Shown here: positions 46,953 through 58,266 of the stretch, piece after piece
How positions within the stretch are numbered: the first letter of the stretch is position 1
Layout: each line of letters starts with the position of its first letter
The notes under the pieces: generated by a model
The model's input: the letters and a program-made list of their open reading frames with translations, nothing else
Told to the model about the DNA's origin: nothing
The model's database searches: none
Made by a program: the position numbers and the translations under genes
Source of the DNA: Symsagittifera roscoffensis
Lineage: Eukaryota > Xenacoelomorpha > Acoela > Convolutidae
DNA length: 64,000 bases
Direction: 5' to 3'
Assembly: GCF_963678635.1 (NCBI RefSeq)
Contig: NC_087065.1
Location: forward strand, 42,967,430-43,031,429

Positions 46953-48052
46953 TTCCCAACTATCAGTTGGTATGTTTAGTGGCTAGTGTTTTTATGAATT
47001 CAAGAGCACATTACGTAGGTCTGATGACGCGAGACTAAAGTATTTTTGAAGGATTATTTTGCCTTTTCATTTTTTGACATATTTAGAGCGATTTGTACCG
47101 TTTTCTAGCTTGTGCTCGCAAAGCGGAGCATTGTGCAGAAGTGATTGCAAACAAGATAGAATAGTACCGAAGGGACCCTGTGGGTTTTATATGGAGGGGC
47201 CCAATTATTGGTAAGGCGGGCACCACAACTCTTCCGCTTCGACGTCAATTACATACTGGAGAGCAGTGCTCTTAGCAGAATGGTCCCTAGAAGAGAGAAA
47301 GGTCCCTAGAAGAACTATTTAATTGAGCAAATTTATAGTCAGAAACTATTAACAATACCGCTATTGAGTGTTATTTGTAAGTTAAAAGCATAAAAACAAC
47401 TGAAAAAGATTATTCGAATTTTTGTCCATGTTTTCGATTTTTTTTGTCTTTTTGCTGATGTCCGACTTTCATGTAATTGCCCTTGTGTCTTAAAAACGCT
47501 TTTTGCCTGGCTATTAAAGATAAGAGAGATGTCTTCCTATTGTGCAGATAGGTATGTTAGGAGCGTTTATTTTTGCTTTACTTTTTCATATTGCTTACTG
47601 AACTTTGAAGTAGAGATTATATTTTTGGAATATCAATTTCCTCAGCTCTCCACCAAAATTATATGGTATTGTTTGCAACCGAATAGGTCTTTTGTGAGGT
47701 TAATGAATCATTTAGATAATCAGATTGGTAAAATAAACACGTCTGTTTCATTTTTCCATGGAATTATATAGATTTGACAAAGCAGGTGATATTATTGAGA
47801 GCGTTTGAATCAGACTTAACTTCGCTCGATTAGATTTAATCTCTTTATAGTAAAAAAAAAGCCTGATCCCCAGTACTTTTAAGAATATGTACTGCTAATT
47901 AAACTTCGTGCATTATCATATTGAACACTTTTAGTCTTCAAATGCAGGTTCATTTGCATTTTTGTCAAAATGAGGAAAATTTTGTCTCGAATGCATTATT
48001 AATGCTCAGTACATTTTTGATCAGGACAAATTGTGTGGCAAAATAGAAGGCA
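46953..48052. other. Intergenic, with a GC-rich island at about 47150-47300
   Basis: No gene identified. About 150 bp around 47150-47300 are much richer in GC than the surroundings, with GGGGCCC, a GAGCAGTGCTC mini-palindrome and a GGTCCCTAGAAGA direct repeat 18 bp apart. I could not match it to a known structural RNA. Confidence 0.35.
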
Positions 48053-48146
48053 GATGAAATTGAAAAACAAGGGAAAGTGGCTTCAAAAACAGAATTATTC
48101 TCTGCTACTTCTGATCGACCTGAAAAATCTGAACCACAGGTTAAAG
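48053..48146 (+). CDS. Candidate internal or early exon of a + strand gene
   Basis: Between AAGGCAG and AAAG|GTGAG lies a 94-bp open stretch. One frame reads DEIEKQGKVASKTELF and onward, a charged composition like the coiled-coil gene downstream. It ends in phase 1, which fits the phase of the acceptor proposed at 54166. No domain is recognised, and the phase match alone has a one-in-three chance. A second frame is also open, so the call is weak. Confidence 0.2.
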
Positions 48147-48883
48147 GTGAGTTGCAACGTGCGCAATCAAAGATTTTTGAGGTGATTTTTGTTTGTGAAA
48201 AGCGTTTTCATGATCGGACGGCAACCTGTAAACGTACGGCAATTGTAATCGGACGGCAATTGTATTATAATTTTGCGTGATGTAACAAATGTTGTTTGCA
48301 TACTGACTGAAATTGGTCGTAGCTTATTTAAACCAATAAATTAGAATCTATTTTTCCTTCAGTTTAGTGACATCTTAGCTCGAGTCATATTTCCCAGAAA
48401 AATTTTCATAGCTTGACAATTTTTTTGTAACTTTTTTGGTCGTCCCAAGTTTTGTTGACTGAGTTACCGATTATTATTTTCAAATAATTACATAATAATC
48501 AATAGGAACTTATTTTTTATAAATATTTTCTTCACATGCGCTTATTTCGTCGAAGGAATCTTCTGTAATCACTAAGACCTTTTCCGGGAACGGGCTTTTT
48601 AAACATCTGATAAACACCAGAGTAACATCAGAAGAGCTCAACTGTATGAAAGGAATTACAACCGTTCCCCATTTTTCTTGTCACCAAAAATGTTTTCAGG
48701 TTTCCGTCGAATCATGTTCTTATTCACTGCGGTCTGCTTGTTTCAATTTTTTTAAAGGCTTCATTTCACTTGTGACAGCAAGTGGTTTTTTATCGTGAAC
48801 TAGACTTTTTGTCCCCGTAAACAACTTGTCTTACATTATTCGCACTTGAAAGTTACTGCACTAACTGCACGTATTTCATGCAC
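48147..48883. other. Intergenic or intron, nothing recognised
   Basis: T-rich, with no clear exon, RNA gene or repeat. It may be intron if the candidate exon to the left is real. Confidence 0.3.
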
Positions 48884-50213
48884 GTTTTCGGCTTAACAAT
48901 GTTCGGCACATTTTTGTCGCCTTAGTTGCCACTCGGTGATTGATTCTCAATGCTTGTTATGGCTGTTCATAAACATCATCAAAGACAACGGCAAAAAATT
49001 TTTATAGATGTTATTTTTCGGACTTAGTTCAAGTCATTTTTTTAGCTTAATTTTTTCAAAAAAAAAACAATTTTCTTCTTTTCTTTTAAATACATCGTGT
49101 ATTGAAAGGTTTTCATTGTATAGCAAGTGTTTCGAAGATCAGCATCGTTTTCGGCTTAACAATGGTCGACGCATTTTTTGTCGCCTTAGTTGCCACTCGG
49201 TCACTGATTCTCAATGCTTGTTATGGCTGTTCACAAACATCAATCATCAAAGACGAAGGCAAAAAATTTTATAGATGTTATTTTTCAGACTTAGTTCAAG
49301 TAATTTTTTAGCTTAATTTTTCAAGAAAAAAAAACAATTTTCTCCGTTTTTTAAAAATATATTGTGTATTGAAAGGTTTTCATTGTATAGCAAGTGTTTC
49401 GAAGATCAGCTTCGTTTTCGGCTTGACAATGGTCGACGCATTTTTTGTCGCCTTAGTTGCCACTCGGTCACTGATTTTCAATGCTTGTTTTGGCTGTTCA
49501 TAAACATCATCCAAGACAAAGGCAAAAAATTTTTATAGATGTTATTTTTCCGACTTAGTTCGAGTCATTTTTTTAGCTTAATTTTTTCAAAAAAAAAACA
49601 ATTTTCTTCTTTTCTTTTAAATACATCGTGTATTGAAAGGTTTTCATTGTATAGCAAGTGTTTCGAAGATCAGCATCGTTTTCGGCTTAACAATGGTCGA
49701 CGCATTTTTTGTCGCCTTAGTTGCCACTCGGTCACTGATTCTCAATGCTTGTTATGGCTGTTCACAAACATCAATCATCAAAGACGAAGGCAAAAAATTT
49801 TATAGATGTTATTTTTCAGACTTAGTTCAAGTAATTTTTTAGCTTAATTTTTCAAGAAAAAAAAACAATTTTCTCCGTTTTTTAAAAATATATTGTGTAT
49901 TGAAAGGTTTTCATTGTATAGCAAGTGTTTCGAAGATCAGCTTCGTTTTCGGCTTGACAATGGTCGACGCATTTTTTGTCGCCTTAGTTGCCACTCGGTC
50001 ACTGATTTTCAATGCTTGTTTTGGCTGTTCATAAACATCATCCAAGACAAAGGCAAAAAATTTTTATAGATGTTATTTTTCCGACATAGTTCGAGTCATT
50101 TTTTTAGCCTAATTTTTCAAAAAAAAAATCATTTTTTTTTCTTTTTAGTATCGTTGTATTTAAGTGTTTTGATTGTATTGCAAGTGTTTCGAAGATCAGC
50201 TCCGACTCTGTTT
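48884..50213 (+). repeat. 264/267-bp satellite with 531-bp higher-order period
   Basis: The word CTTAGTTGCCACTCGG occurs at 48921, 49185, 49452, 49716 and 49983, giving spacings of 264, 267, 264 and 267. Alternate units are near-identical: 49008-49274 and 49539-49805 translate to the same protein. The array was therefore last duplicated as a two-unit block of 531 bp. The first and last units are more diverged. Each unit ends in a decayed form of the palindrome family (TTCGAAGATCAGC). Open frames within it are Phe/Ser-rich by-products of T-runs. Confidence 0.85.
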
Positions 50214-50929
50214 TGTTTTTTTTGTATTAAACAATTTTCACCTAAATGAAATTTGTTCTACAGTTTGTAAAGCAACTCTGATTTTTAATTTTTTTTCGGT
50301 AATTTTATCGTGTTAGTCAAGTTATGATGCGTAGTTTCAGGCTAATTGTTAAATGCTTTTGCTTGTTTGAGTGTAGATGGGTCGTAGAAGTTTTGATTTT
50401 TTCACCAGCGTATCGATGTCATATTACGGTCCCTCCTTATGAAAATTTTTGCATTTTTGGCGAAAATTTCAATTATTCTCGAGATTTGGTTTAGTGATTT
50501 TCGAACACGTATTACAAATGGAGAGATCGGCTGCTCCCCTATTGGCTTAGATATTATGCTTATTTCTTCTTTACTTTACCTGGTGTTCTGCGACCTTCAG
50601 ATAATTCAGTGGGCGGGAATTTTTGACCAATCTTTCTTGAATTATTTTTTCCCCGGAAAACATGATGACAAATCTGAGATAAAGGATTCACTCAAAAAGG
50701 CGTTGCTTATGGGTATGCCTTGCTTAAATTAACACGCCCTAATTGGTAGACAAGAAATTTTCTTGATATTTTAGACCGTTTTTTGGTTACTTTTTCCTTT
50801 TCTCGAGAACTCGCTGTACAACTGATGTTGCCCTTATTTTTGTTATGAAAAAAGTAATCGCCTTGAAAACGTGCATTTATTGAAATTGTGCTCCATTTTT
50901 TAGAAACTGTCTGACTTTTGGAGTTTTTT
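50214..50929. other. Intergenic, repeat remnants
   Basis: A long open frame at 50439-50732 lies in repeat-like sequence (the CGGGAATTTTTGACC and AAATCTGAGAT words recur at 52.27-52.34 kb). It has no support as a gene. Confidence 0.35.
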
Positions 50930-51185
50930 GGTTGACCCAAGTTTTTTCGCCTAAGTTTCCCCTCTGTCCTGTATTCTCAATGTTTGTTCCGGCTGTTTAT
51001 GAACATCATTTGAGACGAATGTATGAAATTTTTTAGTTATAGTTTTATCGATTTTTTTCAAGTAATTTTTTCAGCTTGATTTTTCAAAAAAAATAATAAA
51101 TTGCTTCTTTTTTATATTCAATATCTTTTAATGCAATGTTGCAAATTGTATCGCAACTGTTGCGAAGCTCCGCTTCACCTCTCAA
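50930..51185 (+). repeat. Diverged outlying unit of the 264/267-bp satellite
   Basis: Shares CTGTATTCTCAATG-, GGCTGTTTATGAACATCAT- and TTTTCAAAAAAAA-type words with the satellite in the same order. It ends in TGCGAAGCTCCGCTTCACCTCT (51161-51182), showing that the palindrome is the normal end of the unit. Confidence 0.65.
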
Positions 51186-51221
51186 CCTTTGTTGTAGTTT
51201 TTTGTAATTTTTTTTCTGTTC

Positions 51222-51545
51222 AAGTGTCAATAGACGCAGTGAAGACACTTATATAAGTCGTGATAATTTTTTCAGGAAGACGTCTAAAATTTGTTTGCGC
51301 TCAATTTTAATTTTTCGCTTTTTGTCTTTTTATTTGTTTCTAAGTTCACTTCATCTGTTTTTTAAAAGAAAGGTTAATTACTTTATTGTACAGCAAAAAA
51401 AGTCACAAAAAACGTGATCGAGTTTTTGTTTCGTAAGTGGATTTTCATTTTCAGATTTCGAGGGAAATAAGAAAATTACCTAAGATCTAAAGAATAATAT
51501 GGCTTGATATTTTCAAATGATTGTTAAAAGATAATTTTCCAGAGA
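51222..51545 (+). repeat. Inverted-repeat element, copy D, right end lost
   Basis: Begins AAGTGTCAATAGACGCAGTGAAGACAC, alignable with the left ends of copies B and C, followed by TTTTTTCAGGAAGACGTCTAAAAT as in copies A and B. The right arm could not be found. Confidence 0.45.
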
Positions 51546-52240
51546 AGGTTTTTATTTCTTTTTGGGCTTTTTTTGCGCGCAAAATCTGATAAAAATCAGG
51601 TAACACAAAAGCATCATTTGGATCGAGTTTTGAGCCTATATATTTAATACAGTTTCAACAGAGTCTAAGAAATCCATTTTTGTGAGCATGATATTTGAGC
51701 TTCCCAGCAATAACGACATTTCAAAAGTTAACACTCATAATGAATGTTGCTGGAAAATTTAAAGGCAGCTACAGATTCTAATTTATAGTTTTAGATCAAA
51801 TAAATAGGCCAAAAAATTACGAAATTGTTCAGTCAGTAAAGAATATTTAACATATAGTTTTAGAACCTAAAAATGAGTTATAAGACTAACAGTTAAAACG
51901 AGAATTTTTGAATACAGGTAGTTAGATTTTCAGGTTACGTAGCAGTATTTAGACAATGGTGTATTCATACTCATTATTAAAAAGACATACTAATTAATCA
52001 ATCAGAATCGAGATGAGAAAACAAAGTTCTGAAATAAATAATAATTCCTGTTTGATAAAATTGGTATTATAAAAATGTATTGGATTTTTTTTGAGACGCT
52101 TTGGAAAACTTTTTCATTTTTTCAAATAATTTAGTTTTTCTGAAAAACTACTATCGATTTTTTTTAAAATAAAACCAATGGGAAGTCCGCCCAAAATCCT
52201 GTGTGCCTGCATAATTCCCTAGGCTCTTTTTACCTGACCC
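51546..52240. other. Intergenic, nothing recognised
   Basis: AT-rich, less T-biased than its surroundings. No exon, RNA gene or repeat is supported. Confidence 0.35.
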
Positions 52241-52880
52241 CACTTTCTACCGCCTTCGAAAAAGTGGGTGGGGGAATTTTTGACCTATATTTTTTGGGTT
52301 TATGACATTTTCTCAAAAACTATCCCGACAAATCTGAGATTACACAAAAAGTTATGACACTCGGAGAAGTCAAATTTTCAATTTTTTAACCATTTTTTCT
52401 GACTTTCTCGAAAACTACTTTCTCAAATCTGAATTTTTGGTTAAAAAGTAAAAACAGATTGTTCGAAGCCCCACTGCATAACGGCTACCCTTTTTTACAC
52501 GAAAAGTAATGACCTCGTAAATGTCAAAGTTTTGATTTTTTGACCGTTTTTTGAATCTTCTTGACTTTTTTTGGAAACTACAAATCTAAATGTGAGGTCT
52601 TGAGTTCAATCCAAAAAAAGGTTTGAAGAAAGTTTTCCTGTACCAGCAGCTAAGTTCAAATGTTCTTCAAAAAAGATTATGGCCCTCAGAAAAGTCAAGG
52701 TTTTAATTTCTAGTACGTTTTTTGAAACTTGGCCTTTCTCGAAAACTACCCAGCCGAATCTAATATCAAATTTTTTAATTGAAACAACAGACAGGCTACG
52801 CCTTAAAAATTGTAAGAAAAACATTGTTCTTGGTAAATTCTCAAAAAACCCAATCCTTCTTAATTGTTTAGAGAACCAAC
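52241..52880 (+). repeat. Degenerate tandem repeat
   Basis: A motif of the form CTTTCTCGAAAACTACcc, then AATCTgA, recurs near 52308, 52402, 52560 and 52733 at irregular distances (94, 158, 173). Single relatives occur near 37490, 37630 and 50650. Confidence 0.5.
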
Positions 52881-53939
52881 TAAGCCTTTAGATGAAGCCC
52901 AATTTTCGAAATTTTGAAATTATCCGGTTCATTCCGCATCGGTACAAAAAGTTCAAAAATTATCAAACAGGTAATTCTATCTTTAGCTAGCCCCTAGTTT
53001 TTTCCGCTTGCGATTGGTAAGCGTTATTAAATCGGAATATAGACTTTTTTGGGTTAGCAAATAGTTTAACAAAATCACTTGAATCACTTGCTGCTATGTT
53101 GCCGACTATGCTAATGGCATGCTCAAGTTTTTGAAAAATTAAATGTAACTAACGGGTATTAGTTACTGCTGGTGCATGCAATTTATAGATCTTAAACCAT
53201 TAAATGAAAGATTAGAGAGTTTCGATATTTTTTTTCTGCTGATGATTTTTTGGCTTCATAGTTGTCAACTTAAGCTTTATCGGTTTGTGTCCAAATTATG
53301 TATTCCACTTTGCATACACTACTTATATAGCGTTACATAGTTGCCGTTACATGTATTTATGTGCAATTAGATTTTTTCACGAAAATTTTTGGCTGAATTT
53401 CAGCTTATTGACTGTCGACTAATTATGTCGGCCTATTTACCTATTTTTACCCTTGAAATTTCCGGTAGTATTTTTTGAGATTGGTAATACTCTGTCTGAC
53501 ACCAATACTTGCATGCCCAAAATTAACATCACTTGGACATCTTTGAAATTTTTTGTTGATTTAAACACGAAACAAAATATCTTTTTTAAAAATAAAATCC
53601 CATTTCTTTAATTAACCTCGCTAAGTTCTGTTTGCTTATTATTGAGCGTTATGGTGCTTTCATCATACATATATTGTATCGGAAGTGGTTCGAAGCTCAG
53701 CTTTGACTCTATGTTTTAAATTCCTTCCTTGTCTCGATTCTGTTTGGTTGATATAGTGTTTGCCTACTTACAGGCGAGTATGAATATGCGGTTGTCTAAA
53801 CACAGGCCGCACTTTAATTCTCAGCTCAGCTGAAACTCTATAATTTTCATTTTCTTTTTGCTGAAATTGTTTGCATGCAATTTTCATTTAGGCTTAGACT
53901 AGTAAATTATATCGTTCAAATAACTTGCTTTGATCAGTG
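52881..53939. other. Intergenic or intron, repeat remnants
   Basis: No gene seen. A decayed palindrome-family copy lies at about 53690-53712. Words shared with 45.1-45.4 kb (TCGGCTTATTGACC-like) suggest old copies of one repeat. Confidence 0.35.
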
Positions 53940-54142
53940 TTATTGAATCTTGCTGGCCTCCCAAGTTTTGACAACATATTCACTCTGAGTCAAAGTTTCT
54001 AAAATGCATTCAAAATTTTGGAATGCGGTTGACTCGAAAAGATGATGATCAAAATTTCTTCCCCTTATGTGAGTTAGAATCGAATATGTATCAGTTGCCA
54101 GTTGCAACATAACATATTCTGATTCAAAGTATTTGGTCTTCC
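53940..54142 (-). other. Coding-like minus-strand frame of unknown nature
   Basis: After GGTTTTTAG on the minus strand, 66 codons (begin RKTKYFESEYVMLQL) stay open to TAA, with balanced composition (His, Phe, Glu, Thr, Trp) unlike repeat shadows. The only internal ATG gives about 56 residues. It faces away from the coiled-coil gene. It may be a small exon, a relic or chance. Confidence 0.2.
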
Positions 54143-54166
54143 TAAAAACCAGCTGGTTTGTTTTAG

Positions 54167-57100
54167 CTAAAGTACAGAAGCATTTAGTCTGTATCAATCT
54201 TAAAGGACGTCAGGTTGTGATTACTCGAACAAACCAGAATACCCTTTTCAATTCAAACCCAAATTCCACAGACGAAGCGAAACTTAAAGATAAAGCAACT
54301 GAAAACCACGTCAAGATAGGTTCCTTCGTGTTTAACTCTCATAACTTCAACAAGGCAGGTAACGTCAATCCCTTTGACCTTGAGGATTACCTGGAAGATG
54401 ATCAGGATGGTTTGACCCAGAGCAGTCACGTGAACGGATTGAGGGCGCAGCGGAAATACTCCAAAGTGAAAGATTTCTGGGAAAAACAGCAAGATCAACA
54501 GCAGAAAAAGTGCTCATTGCAAACCAGCTTGAAAGTAACTAATCGCAGAGCTGTGTCAAGCTCACCGAAACCACCACCGAGGTCCAAAATGATATCTTCC
54601 GGTAAGCTTAGTGTTAGTATATTTTTGGCGTGCTTTTTGCAAAGATGGTTTTATCCCGCAATCTGCTCAGATAAATTGTTTGTTTGATAATTTTGTTTTC
54701 GACCAAATTCTTACAATCGAGTCTTTTGATTTAAGCCTATGAATCAAGCAATTTTATCTCAACGTTGATATGTTTTAATTGTTTCCGTGTTCAGGAGAAG
54801 ATGAACCTGACAACGCAAACGCCACCGAAACCTTCAATTACATCGAAAACAAGGCTAAAAAGCTGCAAGACGAGATTGCAAAACGACAACCAGTTATTTC
54901 CAAACACAAGAAAATGACCGCCATCAAACGAGAACAGATGGATATAAGCTCCGACCAATCAATTCGTGACAATGGCTTAGCTTCGCTTGCTTCAAAATCA
55001 GCGAGTGATGTCTCGCTCGCCGAAAGCGAATTAACCGACGTGTTAGCCAAAAAACAAGGAGCTTTGAAAGAGCTGAGGATTTTACAGGAGGCCGCGAAGA
55101 AAAATCGAGATGAAATAAAAAGCTCAGAAGAGGAGATGAAAGAAAGGATAAAAAGGTACGAAATGGATATTCTTAATTTAGAGAAGAAAACAGATCAAGT
55201 CAGATTAGAACTGGAACTGAAAAGTTCGAAACTAAAACAGGCGGAACTGAAGTTGGAAAACAAGCTGGCTCTCAACACTTCAAAAGTAGATGCAATAATC
55301 AATGAAAATGGTGAGCTGAAATTCAAACTAGAAAGTTTGGAAAGTACCAAAAGTGATTTAGAACTGGAATTCCAATCTCAGACGGACAAATTTTCTGATG
55401 AACTGAAAGCCAAAAATTCTAAAATCGATACGCTTACGGTCGAAATAGAAGAACTGAGTACTCAAAATGAAGAATTGGAAAAAGAAATTTCATTCATTCA
55501 ACAAAATAATTCAAATGCTGAAAATGAGTTCAAAGAAGTGGTATTGAAACTTCAGATGCAAATTGGAAAGTTAAACGAAGAAATGCAATCCAAAAATAAA
55601 GAAATTATCAGTGCGAATGCGAAAAACCAGGAGTTAGAAAATAATTTTGCATCTGAAGTGAACAGATTGAAAAAAATTGTAGTTGAAAAAGATCAAGAAA
55701 ATAGAAGTGTGAATGAAAAGCAAATATCAACGATGTCTCAAAAAGTTACTGAAATAAATAGAATGAAAGAACTAATGGCCGAAGCAATTCAGGTTCTGAA
55801 AAGTGCAAAACTAAATGAAGATGAAAATGAAAGTATTAACGTAGAGTTCATAGTTCATGAGGCAAAGTTATTCAAAAGAGATCGCTTAAACATGGCGAAA
55901 GAAATCGATCGACTGAACAATGAGTTGAACGAATTGAACAAATTCGTGTCTAAAATTAAAGGAGAAACTTCAGAACGTGAACAAAACCTGAAGAAAACTG
56001 TCGAAAGTTTATCGGACGAATTGCGCTTGAAGAATATCAAATTAGAAAATGAAGCTAGTGATTTCGAGAGACGTGAGAAAAACTTAAAACTTGATTTAGA
56101 AAAAGCCAAAAACGAGCTCGATTTGAAGCTGCTAGCCGCAAATGAAACTTTTCAGCAAAAAGTTTCAAATTATGAAGCAAAAATAGAGAAACTACACTTG
56201 CAGCTGGCTGAAAATATCAAAGATCACCATGAAAAAATCAATCAACTCACGATAAGTTTTCAGTCCGAAAAAGAAAACTTAGAGAGAACTAAGAATGAAG
56301 AAATATCTCGTATGTCGGATGACTTCAAAAACCAATCGGAACAAGATATAAACAAAATTCAAGATAATGCTTCGAGTTATTATCATGAATTAAACGAAGT
56401 CACTACCGAATTAAAAGTACTGAAAAAATCCGAGGACAGGATTCGAAAGGAGCTCAACGCTCTAGAAAAAACTGTGGACGTAGAAATAGAAAATGCTTGT
56501 AAGGTCCTCAGTTCTGTGATGGGTCTTGGATTACCCGTCACATTTCCGCCATTTGGCAATGTTTCGAACCGCATCAAAGATATTTTGTCTAAACTTGCCC
56601 TTCTGAGGGCTTTAGTGTCAGAATTGAGAGGTTATGTGGATAACATAAACCAAAATTCAGAACAACTGCGAAATAAAGTTATCGAAACTGAGCAGAAATC
56701 TCGATTTGAGCTTCAAAACCTCGAAAAGCGCCTAAAGCAGGATAAAAACGAAGCGATGGCGAAGGTGAGGGAAGAAATTATAGATGAGTATTTGACTCAA
56801 ATTGAAGAACTGAGAAAACTTATCGAAGACGAAAAAAATGTTTCGCGCAAAATTAGATGTCAGCTGCGCGAAAAGGATGAGCAAATACATAGCATGAAAA
56901 TTTCGATGAATGACTGGAAAATGAAGACGATGAATGAATTGGAGAAAACTATTCGAGATCAAATTGAAGTCGAAATAGAATCTAGGATACAGAGACAAAA
57001 TTTAGTGAGACGAGAACTCCTGAATGAAAAAGAAAGAGAAGCCAAGAGACTCAGTGATCAAGTTTTGCACCTCAATTCTAGGATTCAAACTTTATCAAAC

Positions 57101-57388
57101 CCATCAGTCGAAAGTACAGAAGATGAGGTAACTAGGAACGCTGCTATTCGGCTAATACGCCAACTTCAGAAGAAAAACAGACAGCTGCAACAGGATAACA
57201 TGCAGTTAAGACTAAAAGAAAGAACATCGTATCAGAAAACTTCGAATTTAGCTGAAGGTTGTCTAAGTGCAAACACCGCGTCGGTTGAAAATTTCGAGCT
57301 GCTGGGAAGCTGCGTGAAGAAGTTGCTAGACGAGGATAGAAAGAAACTGGCTGCTTCAATGTCTGATTTGACCATATATGGTGTTTAG
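54167..57388 (+). CDS. Large coiled-coil protein, 3' part of gene, two exons seen
   Basis: Exon 54167-54601 and exon 54795-57388 (stop TAG at 57386) join across a phase-1 GT-AG intron (G|GTAAGC ... TTCAG|GA), giving at least 1008 residues. The first about 150 residues are polar, with a short acidic NPFDLEDYLEDD stretch and a basic, proline-rich SSPKPPPRSK segment. The rest is almost continuous heptad-rich coiled coil (Glu, Lys, Leu, Asn), broken once by a hydrophobic segment around GLGLPVTFPPFG (about 56521-56560). The C-terminus is a non-coiled tail ending MSDLTIYGV. No catalytic motif, membrane segment or motor domain is seen. Such proteins are typically cytoskeletal, centrosomal or Golgi scaffolds, but I do not recognise the family. 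No in-frame ATG occurs before 54589, so at least one upstream exon is missing. The acceptor at 54165-54166 (GGTTTGTTTTAG) is my choice for the left border. Confidence 0.85.
54602..54794 (+). other. Intron of the coiled-coil gene
   Basis: 193 bp, GTAAGC to TTCAG, phase 1. Joining restores an in-frame Ser-Gly-Glu-Asp-Glu. The first exon frame otherwise runs on to a stop at 54685-54687. Confidence 0.88.
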
Positions 57389-57451
57389 TATTTTATTAAA
57401 TTCAAATTAGTATTTAAATCATCTTTCCTGGTAAATGTATTTGTTTTAAAA

Positions 57452-57457
57452 ATTAAA
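57452..57457 (+). terminator. Candidate polyadenylation signal of the coiled-coil gene
   Basis: ATTAAA, 64 bp after the stop codon. A common variant hexamer at a usual distance. Confidence 0.4.
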
Positions 57458-57581
57458 ACTTTATGTTCATAATTTAGTTCATCGCTTTGTTTTTTTAAAT
57501 ATAATAGGGTACTGTACTATAAATTGTACGACTGATTATGGTTTTTGACAAAATCTACCAAATTCTCTTGTCAGGTTTTTA

Positions 57582-57689
57582 TTCCGACCAGTTAAAATGG
57601 GGAGGAACTTTGTATTCGGGTGTGTTTTAGTTTTTTTGTTCCGACCATTGAAAATGGGGAGGAACTTTGTATTCGGGTGTGTTTTAGTT
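57582..57689 (+). repeat. 51-bp direct repeat, two copies 57 bp apart
   Basis: Both copies begin TTCCGACCA and continue through AAAATGGGGAGGAACTTTG to GTGTTTTAGTT with two differences. A third, single copy lies at 44671. The left half of each contains a CCGACCA...TGG mini-inverted pair. It heads the dispersed repeat that follows. Confidence 0.75.
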
Positions 57690-57698
57690 ATGTTTGTT

Positions 57699-58266
57699 TT
57701 CCACGCAAAATCAGTTACCGCAAATAATCATCGGGCGGGGTTGAGTGATATATCATATTAAAGCCTTTTCAGTCGTGATTTGAACGACGTTGAAAAATTA
57801 AAAAAAAATTTCAGTGTCGAGAAAAACCGGTTTGAAATTTTTGATTTTTGGTCTAATTCGAGCTAATCAGTAAGGTAGTTAGCAATAGCAATAGCTTATT
57901 TAAGCTTAATTTCAGCCGTGAAAACTTGGTTTTATTCAAGAAAAGGTAGTTTTTTTGAGTTTTTTAGCGCAATTTTGGGAATCAAAAACTTGAAATCTCA
58001 AAAAATTCGCGCAAAAATTTTTTTCTCAATTTTCTTAGAATTTATTTTTTCAAATTTTTGTTTTGTTTTTATTATTCTTCGAAGACTGTTTTCCAATTGA
58101 TCTATTTGGCTATGACTCTAATATGCCGAAGTGCTATAATTTCGTTCAGATTTTTTTTATCACAACATGAAGAAGAAAACGACATCAATTTGAGAAAACA
58201 TTTTTGTATTTTTTAAGACTGGTCGGAACATTCTGTGCTACTTGCACAGTAACTGGCTATCCTTGT
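57699..58266 (+). repeat. Dispersed repeat, second copy of the 45.67-46.08 kb element
   Basis: Similarity is clear at both ends (57699-57873 and 58228-58266). The middle part differs. Confidence 0.55.

Noticed and set aside
49008-49842. Pairs of identical 69- and 88-codon frames in the 264/267-bp satellite
   Set aside because: Identity follows from the 531-bp duplication. The products are Phe/Ser-rich translations of T-runs and have no start-codon or domain support.
50439-50732. 97-codon hydrophobic frame as a membrane protein gene
   Set aside because: It lies in sequence shared with the degenerate repeat at 52.3 kb. Its hydrophobicity comes from T-rich composition.
54133-54166. Start of the coiled-coil protein at 54133
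   Set aside because: The codon is TTG, which is not a usual start in animals. A good splice acceptor ends at 54166, so this stretch is more likely intron.
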